This document shows, piece by piece, positions 26,459 to 35,094 of a DNA stretch of 64,000 nt; the stretch's first letter is position 1; every line of letters starts with the position of its first letter. The notes under the pieces were generated by a model that was given only the letters and a program-made list of their open reading frames with translations, searched no databases and was not told the origin of the DNA. The stretch comes from Pseudomonas inefficax (GTDB lineage Bacteria; Pseudomonadota; Gammaproteobacteria; Pseudomonadales; Pseudomonadaceae), in NCBI RefSeq assembly GCF_900277125.1, contig NZ_OPYN01000103.1, forward strand, positions 34,826 to 98,825, in the 5' to 3' direction. Made by a program: the position numbers and the translations under genes.

Positions 26459-27503
26459 CGCCTGGCTGTTGCTGTGTGGGTTGCTGGGCGGCTGTGATCA
26501 GCCTGCCGAGCAAAGCTATGCCGGGCTCGGGCAGCAAGCGGGCGAATTCAGCCAGGTCAGCCGCGGCCATCGCCTGGAATTTCCGCGTGACCATGGGGCC
26601 CACGATGGTTTTCGCATCGAATGGTGGTATGTCACCGCCAACCTCAAGGACTTCCAGGGAAGGGACTGGGGTGCGCAGTGGACGCTGTTTCGCTCGGCCC
26701 TGCGCCCAGGACCCGAAACTGCCGGCTGGAACAGCCCGAACCTGTGGATGGGGCATGCGGCGCTGACCGGTCCCGGTGGTCATCGGTCTGGCGAAACCTT
26801 GGCGCGTGGAGGTATCGGCCAGGCCGGTGTGCAGGCCCAGCCGTTCCGGGCGTGGATCGATGACTGGTCGTTGCGGGGCAGCAGGGGCATCGAGCATCTG
26901 CAAATGGCTGCCGGTGGTGAAGGCTTTCGCTATGACCTGCAACTGCACAGCGATCGGCCCTTGGTGCTGCACGGGGACCAGGGCTACAGCGAGAAGTCCG
27001 GCAAAGGGCAGGCATCGTACTATTACAGTCAGCCGTTCTATCGGGTGAGTGGGGAAGTGCAGCGTGACGGCCAGTGCATTGCTGTCACCGGCCAGGCCTG
27101 GCTGGACCGGGAATGGAGCAGCCAGCCGCTGGCTGCCGGGCAGACGGGTTGGGACTGGTTTTCCCTGCACCTGGACAGTGGCGCCAGGCTGATGCTGTTC
27201 CAGGTGCGCGAGGTGCAGGGGGCGGCGTATCGCGCCGGGACCTGGGTCGGCCCGCAGGGTGAGGTGGTGGCGCTGCAGGGCGCGCAGGTGCAGCTGCAGG
27301 CGCTGGCCTGGGCGCGGCAGAAGAATGGCAAAAAGGTGCCGACGCGATGGCGGGTGCAGGTGCCCGAGCATGGGGTTGATGTGCAGGTCGAGGCTGTGGA
27401 ACCGCAGGCCTGGATGGAGACGCGGTTCCCGTATTGGGAAGGGCCAGTGCGCTTGACCGGGAGTGCGGGTGGGCGGGGGTATCTGGAGATGACCGGGTAT
27501 TAG
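26448..27503 (+). CDS. Lipoprotein with CrtC/AttH lipocalin-like domain
   Basis: 351 aa. Signal peptide with lipobox LLGGC (Cys ~15) followed by Asp-Gln. The body has the CrtC/AttH signature: RGHRLEFPRDHGAHDGFRIEWWYVT, GWNSPNLWMGHAALTGPGG, GQAWLDREWSSQPL and GWDWFSLHLDSGARLMLFQVR. Members bind or hydrate hydrophobic molecules (carotenoids in CrtC; unknown in AttH). It is encoded with an ABC ATPase and FtsX permease as in the attEFGH arrangement of Agrobacterium and Vibrio. The Asp after Cys would favour inner-membrane retention by the Lol rule. The role is unknown. Confidence 0.87.
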   Translation: MKPSAWLLLCGLLGGCDQPAEQSYAGLGQQAGEFSQVSRGHRLEFPRDHGAHDGFRIEWWYVTANLKDFQGRDWGAQWTLFRSALRPGPETAGWNSPNLWMGHAALTGPGGHRSGETLARGGIGQAGVQAQPFRAWIDDWSLRGSRGIEHLQMAAGGEGFRYDLQLHSDRPLVLHGDQGYSEKSGKGQASYYYSQPFYRVSGEVQRDGQCIAVTGQAWLDREWSSQPLAAGQTGWDWFSLHLDSGARLMLFQVREVQGAAYRAGTWVGPQGEVVALQGAQVQLQALAWARQKNGKKVPTRWRVQVPEHGVDVQVEAVEPQAWMETRFPYWEGPVRLTGSAGGRGYLEMTGY

Positions 27504-27596
27504 CGATCCTGGGGGTTCTGAGTTTTCCTGGGGCTGCGTTGCAACCCACACCGGTAAGCCCACGGGTGCAGCGTTGATCTCGAGGTTGTCGCTGTA

Positions 27597-27716
27597 CCTG
27601 TGGGAGCGGCCTTGTGTCGCGAAAGGGCCGCAAAGCGGCCCCAGGATTGATGCGCAATAGTTGAAATTGCTGGGGCTGCTTTGCAGCCCTTTCGCGACAC
27701 AAGGCCGCTCCCACAG
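27597..27716. repeat. REP pair, GTGTCGCGAAAGGGC class
   Basis: CCTGTGGGAGCGGCCTTGTG with TCGCGAAAGGGCCGCAAAGC, then an inverted copy TTTCGCGACACAAGGCCGCT with CCCACAGG, about 40 bp apart. The outer arms GGGCCGCAAAGCGGCCCC form their own hairpin. Confidence 0.9.
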
Positions 27717-27760
27717 GGAATCGCGCCAACTTTTAGAATTTGACAAGACAGTTGCTCCAA

Positions 27761-27838
27761 CAGGTACTGCACAAGGCTTGAGGTCGATGCAGTCGAGGGG
27801 GAGCTGGCTTGCCGGCGATGGGCCGCAACGCGGCCCCA
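27761..27838. repeat. Degenerate REP variant
   Basis: Decayed pair: CAGGTACTGCACAAGGCTTG with GGGAGCTGGCTTGCCGGCGA and GGGCCGCAACGCGGCCCC. The GGGAGCTGGCTTGCCGGCGATGGGC half matches the 8-kb REP variant; the other half is eroded. Confidence 0.6.
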
Positions 27839-27843
27839 GGTTT

Positions 27844-28590
27844 TCAATCTTTGATCAACCCTCGCAACACCGCTCGCGCTTCTTCAGTACGCAAGCACTC
27901 TATGAACAACCGGCTTTCCCGTGCCACCGTGGCCTCCAGCTCCGCACGCTGGCCATCCTTGAGCAGCCGCTTGCTGATGCGCAGTGCCGCCTGCGGGTAG
28001 CCTTGCAGCTGCCGCGCCAGTCGCCTTGCAGCTGCCAGGCAATGTTCACCGTCTTCATGCAGTTCATTTGCGAGCCCCCACGCCACCATCCGTTCGCCGT
28101 CGAGCAACTCGTTTGCCAGCAGCAGGCGAGCCGCCCGGGCATGGCCAAGCAAGCGCGGCAGCAGCAAGCTGGAACCAAACTCCGGGCACACGCCCAGCGG
28201 CGCGAAAGGGATTCGCAGCTTGGTCGTACGGCTGACCAGCACCTGGTCGCAATGCAACAGCAAGGTGGCGCCGATGCCGATCGCCGCACCACTGACCGCG
28301 GCAATCAGCGGTTTGTCCAGGCCCATCACCACCCGCATCAGGCGGAACACCGGGCTGTCCAGGTCGGCGGGCGGGTTGTCGAGGAAGTCGCGCAAGTCAT
28401 TGCCGGCGGTAAAGCAGTGTGGCCCACCGGTGAGGATGATGGCTTCGACATCAGGGTCTTCACCTGCCGCTTGCAGCAGGTCGCCCAGCTGTTGGTACAT
28501 GGCGGTGTTCAAGGCGTTGAGCTTGTCGGCGCGGTTGAAGGCCAGGGTCAGTAGGCCCTGGTCCAGGTCACGTGTGATCAGGTCGTTCAT
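27844..28590 (-). CDS. Enoyl-CoA hydratase/isomerase family protein
   Basis: 248 aa crotonase fold. Oxyanion-hole segments are AIILTGGPHCFTAGNDLRDF (N-terminal) and AAVSGAAIGIGATLLLHCDQVL. The FAPLGVCPEFGSSLLLPRLLG region carries the usual acidic active-site Glu position (PEFGSS). It may hydrate or isomerise enoyl-CoA. Start at 28590; a longer frame starting 12 codons upstream is rejected. It is divergent from a TetR regulator (102 bp gap), which may control it. It is one of two crotonase-fold genes at the ATA locus. Confidence 0.88.
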   Translation of the reverse strand: MNDLITRDLDQGLLTLAFNRADKLNALNTAMYQQLGDLLQAAGEDPDVEAIILTGGPHCFTAGNDLRDFLDNPPADLDSPVFRLMRVVMGLDKPLIAAVSGAAIGIGATLLLHCDQVLVSRTTKLRIPFAPLGVCPEFGSSLLLPRLLGHARAARLLLANELLDGERMVAWGLANELHEDGEHCLAAARRLARQLQGYPQAALRISKRLLKDGQRAELEATVARESRLFIECLRTEEARAVLRGLIKD

Positions 28591-28691
28591 GGCAGCCGCT
28601 TTTGTTGTTGTGGGCATGAGTGCCAAGGGTTTATCACGCAGTCCGGCTTGTTGTACAGTCGTTCAGTCCAGCCCTAGCCCGAGAGCCGCCG

Positions 28692-29336
28692 ATGAACCAG
28701 GAAGCCCGCTACCACCGCATGCTGCCGGAATTGCGCAAAGCCAACCTGGTCGAGGCGACCCTGGTATGCCTCAAGCGCCATGGCTTCCAGGGCGCGTCGA
28801 TCCGCAAGATTTCCGCCGAGGCCGGGGTTTCGGTCGGGTTGATCAGCCATCACTACGCCGGCAAGGATGAGCTGGTGGCCGAAGCCTACATGGCGGTCAC
28901 CGGCCGGGTGATGGGCCTGCTGCGCGAGGCCATGGCCCAGGCCGCACCCAATGCCCGCGAACGGTTGTCGGCGTTCTTCCGCGCCTCGTTCTGCGCCGAA
29001 TTGCTCGACCCGCAATTGCTCGACGCCTGGCTGGCGTTCTGGGGCGCGGTGAAGACCGCCGATGCGATCAACCAGGTGCATGACCATTCCTATGGTGAGT
29101 ACCGCAATGAACTGAGCGGGCTGCTGGCCACGCTGGCCGACGAGGAGGGCTGGCAGGGCTTCGATGCCGACCTCGCGGCCATCAGCCTGAGCGCCTTGCT
29201 CGACGGCCTTTGGCTGGAGTCGGGGCTCAACCCCGGTACCTTCACCCCCGAGCAGGGTGTGCTGATCTGCGAGGCATGGGTCGATGGTCTGCAGGCCGGT
29301 GGTCGACGCCGCTTCAGCCCGCCGGAGGGCTGTTGA
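28692..29336 (+). CDS. TetR-family regulator, BetI-like
   Basis: 214 aa. N-terminal HTH at residues ~15-60 (LVEATLVCLKRHGFQGASIRKISAEAGVSVGLISHHYAGKDELV) and a BetI-type C-terminal domain (AFFRASFCAELLDPQLLDAWLAFW). BetI-like repressors respond to small organic ligands. The start at 28692 is supported by family alignment of MNQEARYHRMLPELRK. It probably regulates the divergent enoyl-CoA hydratase gene; a link to the downstream two-component genes is not shown. P. aeruginosa carries a regulator at the equivalent position beside aruR, as I recall. Confidence 0.88.
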   Translation: MNQEARYHRMLPELRKANLVEATLVCLKRHGFQGASIRKISAEAGVSVGLISHHYAGKDELVAEAYMAVTGRVMGLLREAMAQAAPNARERLSAFFRASFCAELLDPQLLDAWLAFWGAVKTADAINQVHDHSYGEYRNELSGLLATLADEEGWQGFDADLAAISLSALLDGLWLESGLNPGTFTPEQGVLICEAWVDGLQAGGRRRFSPPEGC

Positions 29337-29411
29337 TCGCCTGTTCAGTAACGAGTACGCTGCTGTCGCGAGTGTGTAGAACAACACCAATAAAAAAAGA
29401 GACGACACGCA

Positions 29412-30128
29412 ATGACGCCTCGGGTATTGATCGTCGATGACGATCCGCTTATTCGTGACTTGCTGCAGGCCTATCTGTCCCAGGAAGGCTATGATGTGCA
29501 CTGCGCCGACACCGCGGAAAAGGCCGAAGCCCTGCTCGGCAGCCAGGATGTCGACCTGGTGCTGCTGGACATCCGCCTGCCCGGCAAGGACGGCCTTACC
29601 CTGACCCGCGAGCTGCGGGTACGTTCGGAGGTCGGCATCATCCTCATCACCGGCCGCAACGACGACATCGACCGCATCGTCGGCCTGGAATGCGGCGCCG
29701 ACGACTACGTGATCAAACCGCTCAATCCCCGCGAACTGGTATCCCGCGCCAAGAACCTGATCCGCCGTGTGCGCCATGCCCGCGAGGTGCACCCGGCGCC
29801 AGCCTGCGCGCAATCGCTGAAGCAGTTCGCCGACTGGGCGCTGGACACCGACCGTCGGCGCCTGATCGACGCCCGTGGCGGGCAGACCCTGCTGACCCAT
29901 GGCGAGTTCCAGTTGCTCAGCGTGTTCCTGCGCAACAGCGGCCACACCCTCAGCCGCGACCAGTTGATGGACCAGATCCGCAACCGCGAGTGGGTGCCCA
30001 ACGACCGTTCCATAGACGTGCTGGTCGGCCGCCTGCGGCGCAAGCTGCACGACGACCCGGCCGAACCCCAGCTGATCATCACCATCCACGGCACCGGCTA
30101 CCTGTTCACCGCCAGCGTGGCGGCATGA
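29412..30128 (+). CDS. aruR: OmpR-family response regulator (AruR-like)
   Basis: 238 aa. Receiver domain with D9/D10 acidic pocket (LIVDDDPL), phospho-acceptor D53 (VLLDIRLPGKDG) and Lys switch (DYVIKPLNPREL), then a winged-helix OmpR/PhoB output domain (LTHGEFQLLSVFLRNSGHTLSRDQL ... IHGTGYLFTAS). Resembles TorR/AruR. In P. aeruginosa AruR with AruS controls the arginine transaminase pathway; here the same neighbours (permease, aruI, aruH) are present. The stop overlaps the binding-protein start by 4 bp. Confidence 0.85.
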   Translation: MTPRVLIVDDDPLIRDLLQAYLSQEGYDVHCADTAEKAEALLGSQDVDLVLLDIRLPGKDGLTLTRELRVRSEVGIILITGRNDDIDRIVGLECGADDYVIKPLNPRELVSRAKNLIRRVRHAREVHPAPACAQSLKQFADWALDTDRRRLIDARGGQTLLTHGEFQLLSVFLRNSGHTLSRDQLMDQIRNREWVPNDRSIDVLVGRLRRKLHDDPAEPQLIITIHGTGYLFTASVAA

Positions 30129-30901
30129 CCCGCAGCGCCTGGGTGCTGGCCTTGGCAATGTTCGCCATGCAGGCCAGTGCAAGGCAGCCGGTGCGCTACT
30201 GCGACTACCCGGTGTACCCGCCGATTTCCTGGAGTGACGGCCACCAGGTGCGTGGCCTGGCCCCCACCGTGGTGCGAGAGCTGTTCGCGCGCATGGGCTA
30301 CCAGGTGCAGACCGTGGTGCTGGGCAACTGGAAACGCTGCCTGATGGACGCCGCCGCCGGGCGAGTGGACGTGGTGCTGGCCTACAACAGCGACCAGCGT
30401 GACCAACGCATGCGCTTTTCCACGGTGCCGGTGGTGCGCGAGGAAGTGGCGGTGTTCTACAACCGCCTGCGGCCAGTGCAGTTCCAGCGCCTGGAGGACC
30501 TGGCCAGTTACCGCGGCGGCCTGCTGTACGGCGAAAGCTACGGCGCCGAATTCGACCGCTTCGTCGCCCGCCACCAGAACATCGAACGGGTGTCGTCCAG
30601 CCAGCAGAACTTCGGCAAGCTGATCCGTGGGCGCATCGACTACGTGATCCAGGAGCGGCGCACCGGCCAGCTGTTCATCGAAAACCTGCCCGGGGCGCAG
30701 GACATTCGCGTATTGCCCACGGCCCTGAGCGTGGACTACCTGCGCGTTGCGATATCACGGCAATCGCCCTTGAGCCAGCATATGGACGAAATCGACGCGC
30801 AGCTGCTGCGCATGAACCAGGCCGGCGAGATCGAGCGCTGGCTGGAGCAGAGCGAAGTGACCTATCGCGACATGGTCAACCTGCCGGCAGACTCCCGATG
30901 A
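30125..30901 (+). CDS. Periplasmic substrate-binding protein (SBP_bac_3-like) linked to the two-component system
   Basis: 258 aa. Signal peptide MTRSAWVLALAMFAMQASA, then an amino-acid-type bilobal binding domain (YCDYPVYPPISWSDG, GLAPTVVRELFARMGYQVQTVV, GRVDVVLAYNSDQRDQRMRFS, SYRGGLLYGESYGAEFDRF). It lies between response regulator and kinase with ATGA overlaps at both ends, so it is made in step with them. It has no permease partner here. Its likely job is to present a ligand such as arginine to the kinase periplasmic domain, comparable to TorT for TorS. The long frame reaching back into aruR is a shadow. Confidence 0.85.
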   Translation: MTRSAWVLALAMFAMQASARQPVRYCDYPVYPPISWSDGHQVRGLAPTVVRELFARMGYQVQTVVLGNWKRCLMDAAAGRVDVVLAYNSDQRDQRMRFSTVPVVREEVAVFYNRLRPVQFQRLEDLASYRGGLLYGESYGAEFDRFVARHQNIERVSSSQQNFGKLIRGRIDYVIQERRTGQLFIENLPGAQDIRVLPTALSVDYLRVAISRQSPLSQHMDEIDAQLLRMNQAGEIERWLEQSEVTYRDMVNLPADSR

Positions 30902-33150
30902 TCCGCCTGCGCACCGATGGCTTGCTGCGTCGCCTGCTGCTGTTCATCCTGCTGTTCAGCCTGTGCTTCACCGTGCTGGCCAGCTCGGTGCAGCTGTACT
31001 TCGAATACCGCCGCGAGATGCGCGATATCGAGGCGCGCATGGCGTTGATCCGGGCGGGTTACCTGGCCAGCCTGGAGCGCAGTCTGTGGGACCTGGACGA
31101 GGCACAGCTGGATACACAACTGCGCGGCCTGGTGGACTTTTCCGATGTCGCCCGGGTGCGCCTGGTCAGCGACGATTTCCAGCTGCTGCGCGGCGTCGCC
31201 GAGCCCAAGGGGCCGCTGCGCATCGAACGCTTCCCCCTCGATTACCAGCCGCCCTCGGGGCCGGCCAGGCACCTGGGCGAGCTGGAAGTCAGCATCGACC
31301 TGGGCGCGGTGCACAGGCGGCTGTATGCCACAGGCCTTGCCAGCCTGCTATGGATGGGCGTGTTCCTGTGTGGCCTGGCGGTGGCGTTGTCGGGGCTATT
31401 CTACCGCCTGGTCACCCGCCACCTGCAAGTGATGGCCGAGTTCGCTCGGCGTATTGGCGCCGGCCAGTGGCAGGAACCGTTGCGCCTGGGGCGGCGCACG
31501 TCAACACGCCCGGACGAGATCGACACCGTGGCCAATGCCCTGGATGACATGCGCCGCGCCATCCTCAGTGACATCGAGCGCCGCGAGCGTGACCGCCTGG
31601 CGCTGCAGGACAAGCGCGACGAACTGCAAGCCATGGTCGAGCGGCGCACCGCCAGCCTGGCCCGGGCCAAGGACGAGGCCGAAGCCGCCAACCTGGCCAA
31701 GTCACGTTTCCTGGCGACCATGAGCCATGAGCTGCGCACACCGCTCAACGGCATTCTCGGCATGGCCGAGCTGCTGCGCGGCGGCCGGCTGGAGGCGGCC
31801 GACCGCCAGCGCGTCGAGGCCTTGTACAAGGCCGGCGAGGGGCTGTTGGCGATTCTCAACGAGGTGCTGTATTTCGCCCGCCTCGAGGAGGGCGAGAGCC
31901 GCGCCGAGCTGGTCGGTTTTTCGCTACGCCAGTTGTGCCAGGAAGTGCTGGCGCTGCTCGAACCCATGGCCAGGGACAACGGCGACGCCCTGCAACTGGA
32001 AATCGACGAGCAATTGGCCGAGTACCAGCACGGTGCCGAACAGTATCTGCGCCAGGTGCTCAGCAACCTGCTGGCCAACGCTATCAAGTTCACCGAACAC
32101 GGCCAGGTGCGTCTTGCGGTGCAGGTACTGGCCAGTGACCAGGGCTCGCAGCGCTTGCGGGTGTCGGTCAGCGACAATGGTATCGGCATCGAGCCGGCTG
32201 TGCAGGCCAGGGTCTTCGACCGCTTCGTCCAGGCCAGCGAGGCGGTGGCCCGGCGCTACGGCGGCACCGGCCTGGGCCTGGCGATCTGCAAGCACCTGGT
32301 GGAAAAACTGGGGGGCTGCATTGGCCTGGACAGCGTGCAAGGGCAGGGCAGCCGTTTCTGGTTCGAGCTCGACATGGCCCGCGGGCAGCCAGTGCTGGCC
32401 AGTTCACCAGCCCCTTCGCCGCTGGCCAGCCTGGACATCCTGGTAGTCGAGGACGTGGCATTGAACCGCGAGGTGGCCGGCGGGCTGCTGCTGCGCGATG
32501 GCCACCGGGTGAGCTTTGCCGAAGACGCCGGGCAAGCCCTGCAGGCCTGCGCGCAGCGGCGCTTCGACTTGATCCTGCTCGATGTGCACCTGCCCGGCAT
32601 GAGTGGGGTGGAGCTGTGCAGGCAGCTGCGTGCCATCCCCGGGCCGAACCGCCATAGCCGGGTCCTGGCCCTGACGGCTGGCGTGCAACCGGGGCAAGTG
32701 CCGGGTTATCTGGACGCCGGCATGCAGGGGGTACTGGCCAAGCCCCTGCGGCTGGAGAACCTGCGCCAGGCGCTGGCCGAAGCGGCGCCCGCTGAAGTGA
32801 CGGGCGTCGACGCGACAATCGACTGGTCGTTGCTGGGCACCCACCGCTCGCTGCTGGGGGAACAGAAGCTGCAAGGCCTGCTGAAGGTGTTGCGCCAGTC
32901 GCTGGAGCAGCACGCCACGGCGTTGGCCGAGGCGCTGCCGGCCCAGGACTTTACCGAAGTGCTGCACCTGGCCCACCGTCTGGCCGGCAGTTGCGACTCC
33001 CTGGGTTTTTCTGGCCTGGCTGCGCTGTTGCGACGCCTTGAAGACGCAGCCAGGCAGCATGACGAACAGGCATTGAAAGCGCTCGGCGAGCCGCTGGCCA
33101 CCGAGCTCGCCCAAGCCCGCGCCACCCTGGAACAGCTGATCCAGAGCTGA
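30898..33150 (+). CDS. aruS: Hybrid sensor histidine kinase with REC and Hpt domains (AruS-like)
   Basis: 750 aa. TM1 ~12-32, a periplasmic segment of ~110 aa, TM2 ~145-167, HAMP ~165-215 and a coiled coil ~215-265. These are followed by HisKA with H277 ([15 protein letters not shown]), HATPase_c (N-box [10 protein letters not shown]-boxes DNGIG and GGTGLGLAI), a receiver with D562 ([13 protein letters not shown]) and a C-terminal Hpt with H693 ([15 protein letters not shown]). The full four-step phosphorelay His-Asp-His-Asp would end on D53 of the adjacent response regulator. The start overlaps the binding-protein stop by 4 bp. Confidence 0.92.
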   Translation: MIRLRTDGLLRRLLLFILLFSLCFTVLASSVQLYFEYRREMRDIEARMALIRAGYLASLERSLWDLDEAQLDTQLRGLVDFSDVARVRLVSDDFQLLRGVAEPKGPLRIERFPLDYQPPSGPARHLGELEVSIDLGAVHRRLYATGLASLLWMGVFLCGLAVALSGLFYRLVTRHLQVMAEFARRIGAGQWQEPLRLGRRTSTRPDEIDTVANALDDMRRAILSDIERRERDRLALQDKRDELQAMVERRTASLARAKDEAEAANLAKSRFLATMSHELRTPLNGILGMAELLRGGRLEAADRQRVEALYKAGEGLLAILNEVLYFARLEEGESRAELVGFSLRQLCQEVLALLEPMARDNGDALQLEIDEQLAEYQHGAEQYLRQVLSNLLANAIKFTEHGQVRLAVQVLASDQGSQRLRVSVSDNGIGIEPAVQARVFDRFVQASEAVARRYGGTGLGLAICKHLVEKLGGCIGLDSVQGQGSRFWFELDMARGQPVLASSPAPSPLASLDILVVEDVALNREVAGGLLLRDGHRVSFAEDAGQALQACAQRRFDLILLDVHLPGMSGVELCRQLRAIPGPNRHSRVLALTAGVQPGQVPGYLDAGMQGVLAKPLRLENLRQALAEAAPAEVTGVDATIDWSLLGTHRSLLGEQKLQGLLKVLRQSLEQHATALAEALPAQDFTEVLHLAHRLAGSCDSLGFSGLAALLRRLEDAARQHDEQALKALGEPLATELAQARATLEQLIQS

Positions 33151-33349
33151 CGTACAAAAAAGTTACGACTTTTTACATCTTCGATCCGTTCGTACAACGG
33201 CACCTTACATCCGTTTCCAATAATCCATGGCAACCGTGTTGCACGCGGTCCATGAGGCTTATTGGAGACAAGAATAATGACATGCCGTAGCGCTCAGCCC
33301 CTCCTTCACAGCACACCGCGCGGCACCAGCCGCAATGGCGAGGTGCGCC
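33151..33349 (+). promoter_or_regulatory. Promoter region of the permease with repeated TTACATC and CGTACAA motifs
   Basis: CGTACAA occurs at 33151-33157 and 33191-33197; TTACATC at 33173-33179 and 33205-33211. On the other strand the latter read GATGTAA, close to the GTTGTAA repeats before the catabolic operon at 34.9 kb. Repeated elements at helical spacing suit an OmpR-family regulator, here most likely the adjacent AruR-like protein. Binding is inference. Confidence 0.4.
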
Positions 33350-34756
33350 ATGACTGACACTCACGAAAAGATCCAGCTCACCCGCGCGCTGAAAAGCCGA
33401 CACATCTTCATGCTGTCGCTGGGCGGGGTGATCGGCACCGGGCTGTTCATGGGCTCGGGCGTGACCATCAACCAGGGCGGCCCGGTAGGGGCGATCCTGG
33501 CCTACCTGGTCGCGGGTTTGCTGATGTACCTGGTGATGGTCTGCCTGGGCGAGCTGTCGGTGCAGATGCCGGTTTCCGGCTCGTTCCAGGCCCACGCTAC
33601 CAAGTTCATCGGCCCGGCCACCGGCTTCATGATCGGCTGGGTGTACTGGATGAGCTGGGCCACCACCGTGGGCCTGGAGTTCACCGCCGCCGGCATGCTG
33701 ATGACCCGCTGGTTCCCGGAGGTGCCGATCTGGTACTGGTCGGCGCTGTTCGTGGTCGTGCTGTTCGGCCTCAACGCCCTGGCCACCCGCGCCTTCGGCG
33801 AGGCGGAATACTGGTTCTCGGGGATCAAGGTGGCGACCATCGTCGGCTTCATCATCATCGGCCTGCTGGTGATCTTCGGCGCCATCCCGCTGAGCAGCGG
33901 GGCGCCGGCACCGATGCTGGACAACCTGATGGGCGAGTCGCTGTTCCCCCATGGCCTGTCGGCGGTGTTCGCGGTGATGATGACCGTGGTCTATGCCTTC
34001 CAGGGTTGCGAGATCATGGGGGTCGCCGCTGGCGAGACCGAACACCCGGAAAAGAGCATCCCGCGGGCCGTGCGCAACGTGGTGTTCCGCGTGCTGATCT
34101 TCTACGTGCTGGCGATTGCCGTGCTGTCGGCCATCGTGCCGTTCGAGCAGGCTGGGCTGATGGAGAGCCCCTTCGTGCAGGTGTTCGACATGGTCGGCAT
34201 TCCCTTTGCCGCCGACCTGATGAACTTCGTCATCCTCACCGCCATCCTCTCGGTGGGCAACTCCGGGCTGTATGCCTCCACGCGCATCCTGTGGGCCATG
34301 TCGAAGAGTGGCATGGCGCCGAAAAGCCTGTCGCCGCTGAGCAAGCGTGGCGTGCCGTTGCGGGCGCTGAGCATCACCCTGTGCTTTGCGCTGATCTCGT
34401 TGATGACCAGTTTCATTGCCGCCGACACTCTGTTCATGGTGTTGATGGCGGTGAGTGGCATGTCCGGCACTGTGACCTGGATCGTCATCGCCCTTGCGCA
34501 GTACCGCTTCCGCAAGGTCTACCTGCGTGACGGTGGGCAGTTGCAGGACCTGAAGTACCGCGCGCCGCTATACCCGTTGGTGCCGCTGCTGTGCATCACC
34601 CTGTGCAGTTCGCTGTTCGTGTTCCTGGCGCTGGATGAAACCCAGCGGCCGTCGCTGTACTGGGGCTTTGGCTTCATTGCCCTGTGCTATGCGGCGTACT
34701 TCTTCGTCAACCGCCGTCGGCAGGGGGCTTTCGAGCCGAGCGTGCCAGGGGTCTGA
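33350..34756 (+). CDS. Amino-acid permease, APC superfamily (AAT/LysP-MmuP type)
   Basis: 468 aa, 12 predicted membrane segments. The first helix has the APC signature SLGGVIGTGLFMGSG; conserved GETEHPEKSIPRAVRN follows TM6, and TM8 has FVILTAILSVGNSGLYASTRILW. Overall text is close to MmuP/LysP-type proton symporters. The start at 33350 follows GAGGTG; an ATG at 33335 is less likely. Placement between aruS and the aruI/aruH operon points to arginine (or related basic amino acid) uptake. In P. aeruginosa a lysP-like permease sits in the same place. Confidence 0.87.
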   Translation: MTDTHEKIQLTRALKSRHIFMLSLGGVIGTGLFMGSGVTINQGGPVGAILAYLVAGLLMYLVMVCLGELSVQMPVSGSFQAHATKFIGPATGFMIGWVYWMSWATTVGLEFTAAGMLMTRWFPEVPIWYWSALFVVVLFGLNALATRAFGEAEYWFSGIKVATIVGFIIIGLLVIFGAIPLSSGAPAPMLDNLMGESLFPHGLSAVFAVMMTVVYAFQGCEIMGVAAGETEHPEKSIPRAVRNVVFRVLIFYVLAIAVLSAIVPFEQAGLMESPFVQVFDMVGIPFAADLMNFVILTAILSVGNSGLYASTRILWAMSKSGMAPKSLSPLSKRGVPLRALSITLCFALISLMTSFIAADTLFMVLMAVSGMSGTVTWIVIALAQYRFRKVYLRDGGQLQDLKYRAPLYPLVPLLCITLCSSLFVFLALDETQRPSLYWGFGFIALCYAAYFFVNRRRQGAFEPSVPGV

Positions 34757-34767
34757 GGTTTCAATCT

Positions 34768-34889
34768 CGGGGCTGCTACGCAGCCCATCGCGACGCAAGG
34801 CCGCTCCCACAGGTACCGCGCAGACCTGAAGTCTGTGAATGACTTGTGGGAGCGGCCTTGTGTCGCGATGGGGCGCAAAGCGCCCCCAG
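34768..34889. repeat. REP pair, GTCGCGATGGGGCG class
   Basis: GGGGCTGCTACGCAGCCCAT with CGCGACGCAAGGCCGCTCCC and the inverted copy TTGTGGGAGCGGCCTTGTGT with CGCGATGGGGCGCAAAGCGC. Spacer AGACCTGAAGTCTGTGAATG is a relative of the CAGGCCTGAAGCCTGTGCAG spacer. It lies after the permease stop and probably ends its transcript. Confidence 0.9.
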
Positions 34890-35094
34890 CAATCCGTCAG
34901 TTGTACAAAGTTGTAACAACCACCTCCTATCTCAACCTTTACAAAACAAATAAGCCTAATAAAAACAACGACATACATCGGTTTCAAGGGTTGTTACAGC
35001 CCCATCCCCGCCCAATTGCCGCCTTGTTGAACACTCGTTTAGTATCTCCCTCATCAAGCCCTCTCAAACCATCACAACAACACCGAGGCCCCCC
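34890..35094 (+). promoter_or_regulatory. AT-rich promoter region of the eight-gene catabolic operon with GTTGTA direct repeat
   Basis: GTTGTACAAAGTTGTAACAA at 34900-34919 is an exact-spacing (10-bp) direct repeat of GTTGTA, the classic layout for an OmpR-family dimer. TGTAACAAC (34912-34920) recurs inverted as GTTGTTACA at 34990-34998. The segment is much AT-richer than the genes. AruR is the likely binder. No -35/-10 pair is asserted. With the REP pair before it, this accounts for the 338-bp gap between the permease and the next gene. Confidence 0.5.

Larger units (their letters stand above)
27504..27843. other. 340-bp convergent gap holding REP elements only
   Basis: Between the AttH-like gene and the convergent enoyl-CoA hydratase gene. 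Apart from the REP pair (27597-27716) and a partial variant (27761-27838), nothing with coding or RNA character is seen. Confidence 0.7.

Noticed and set aside
29690..30901. 403-aa frame suggesting a fused periplasmic protein
   Set aside because: First ~145 codons are an out-of-frame shadow of aruR; the true start at 30125 has a signal peptide.
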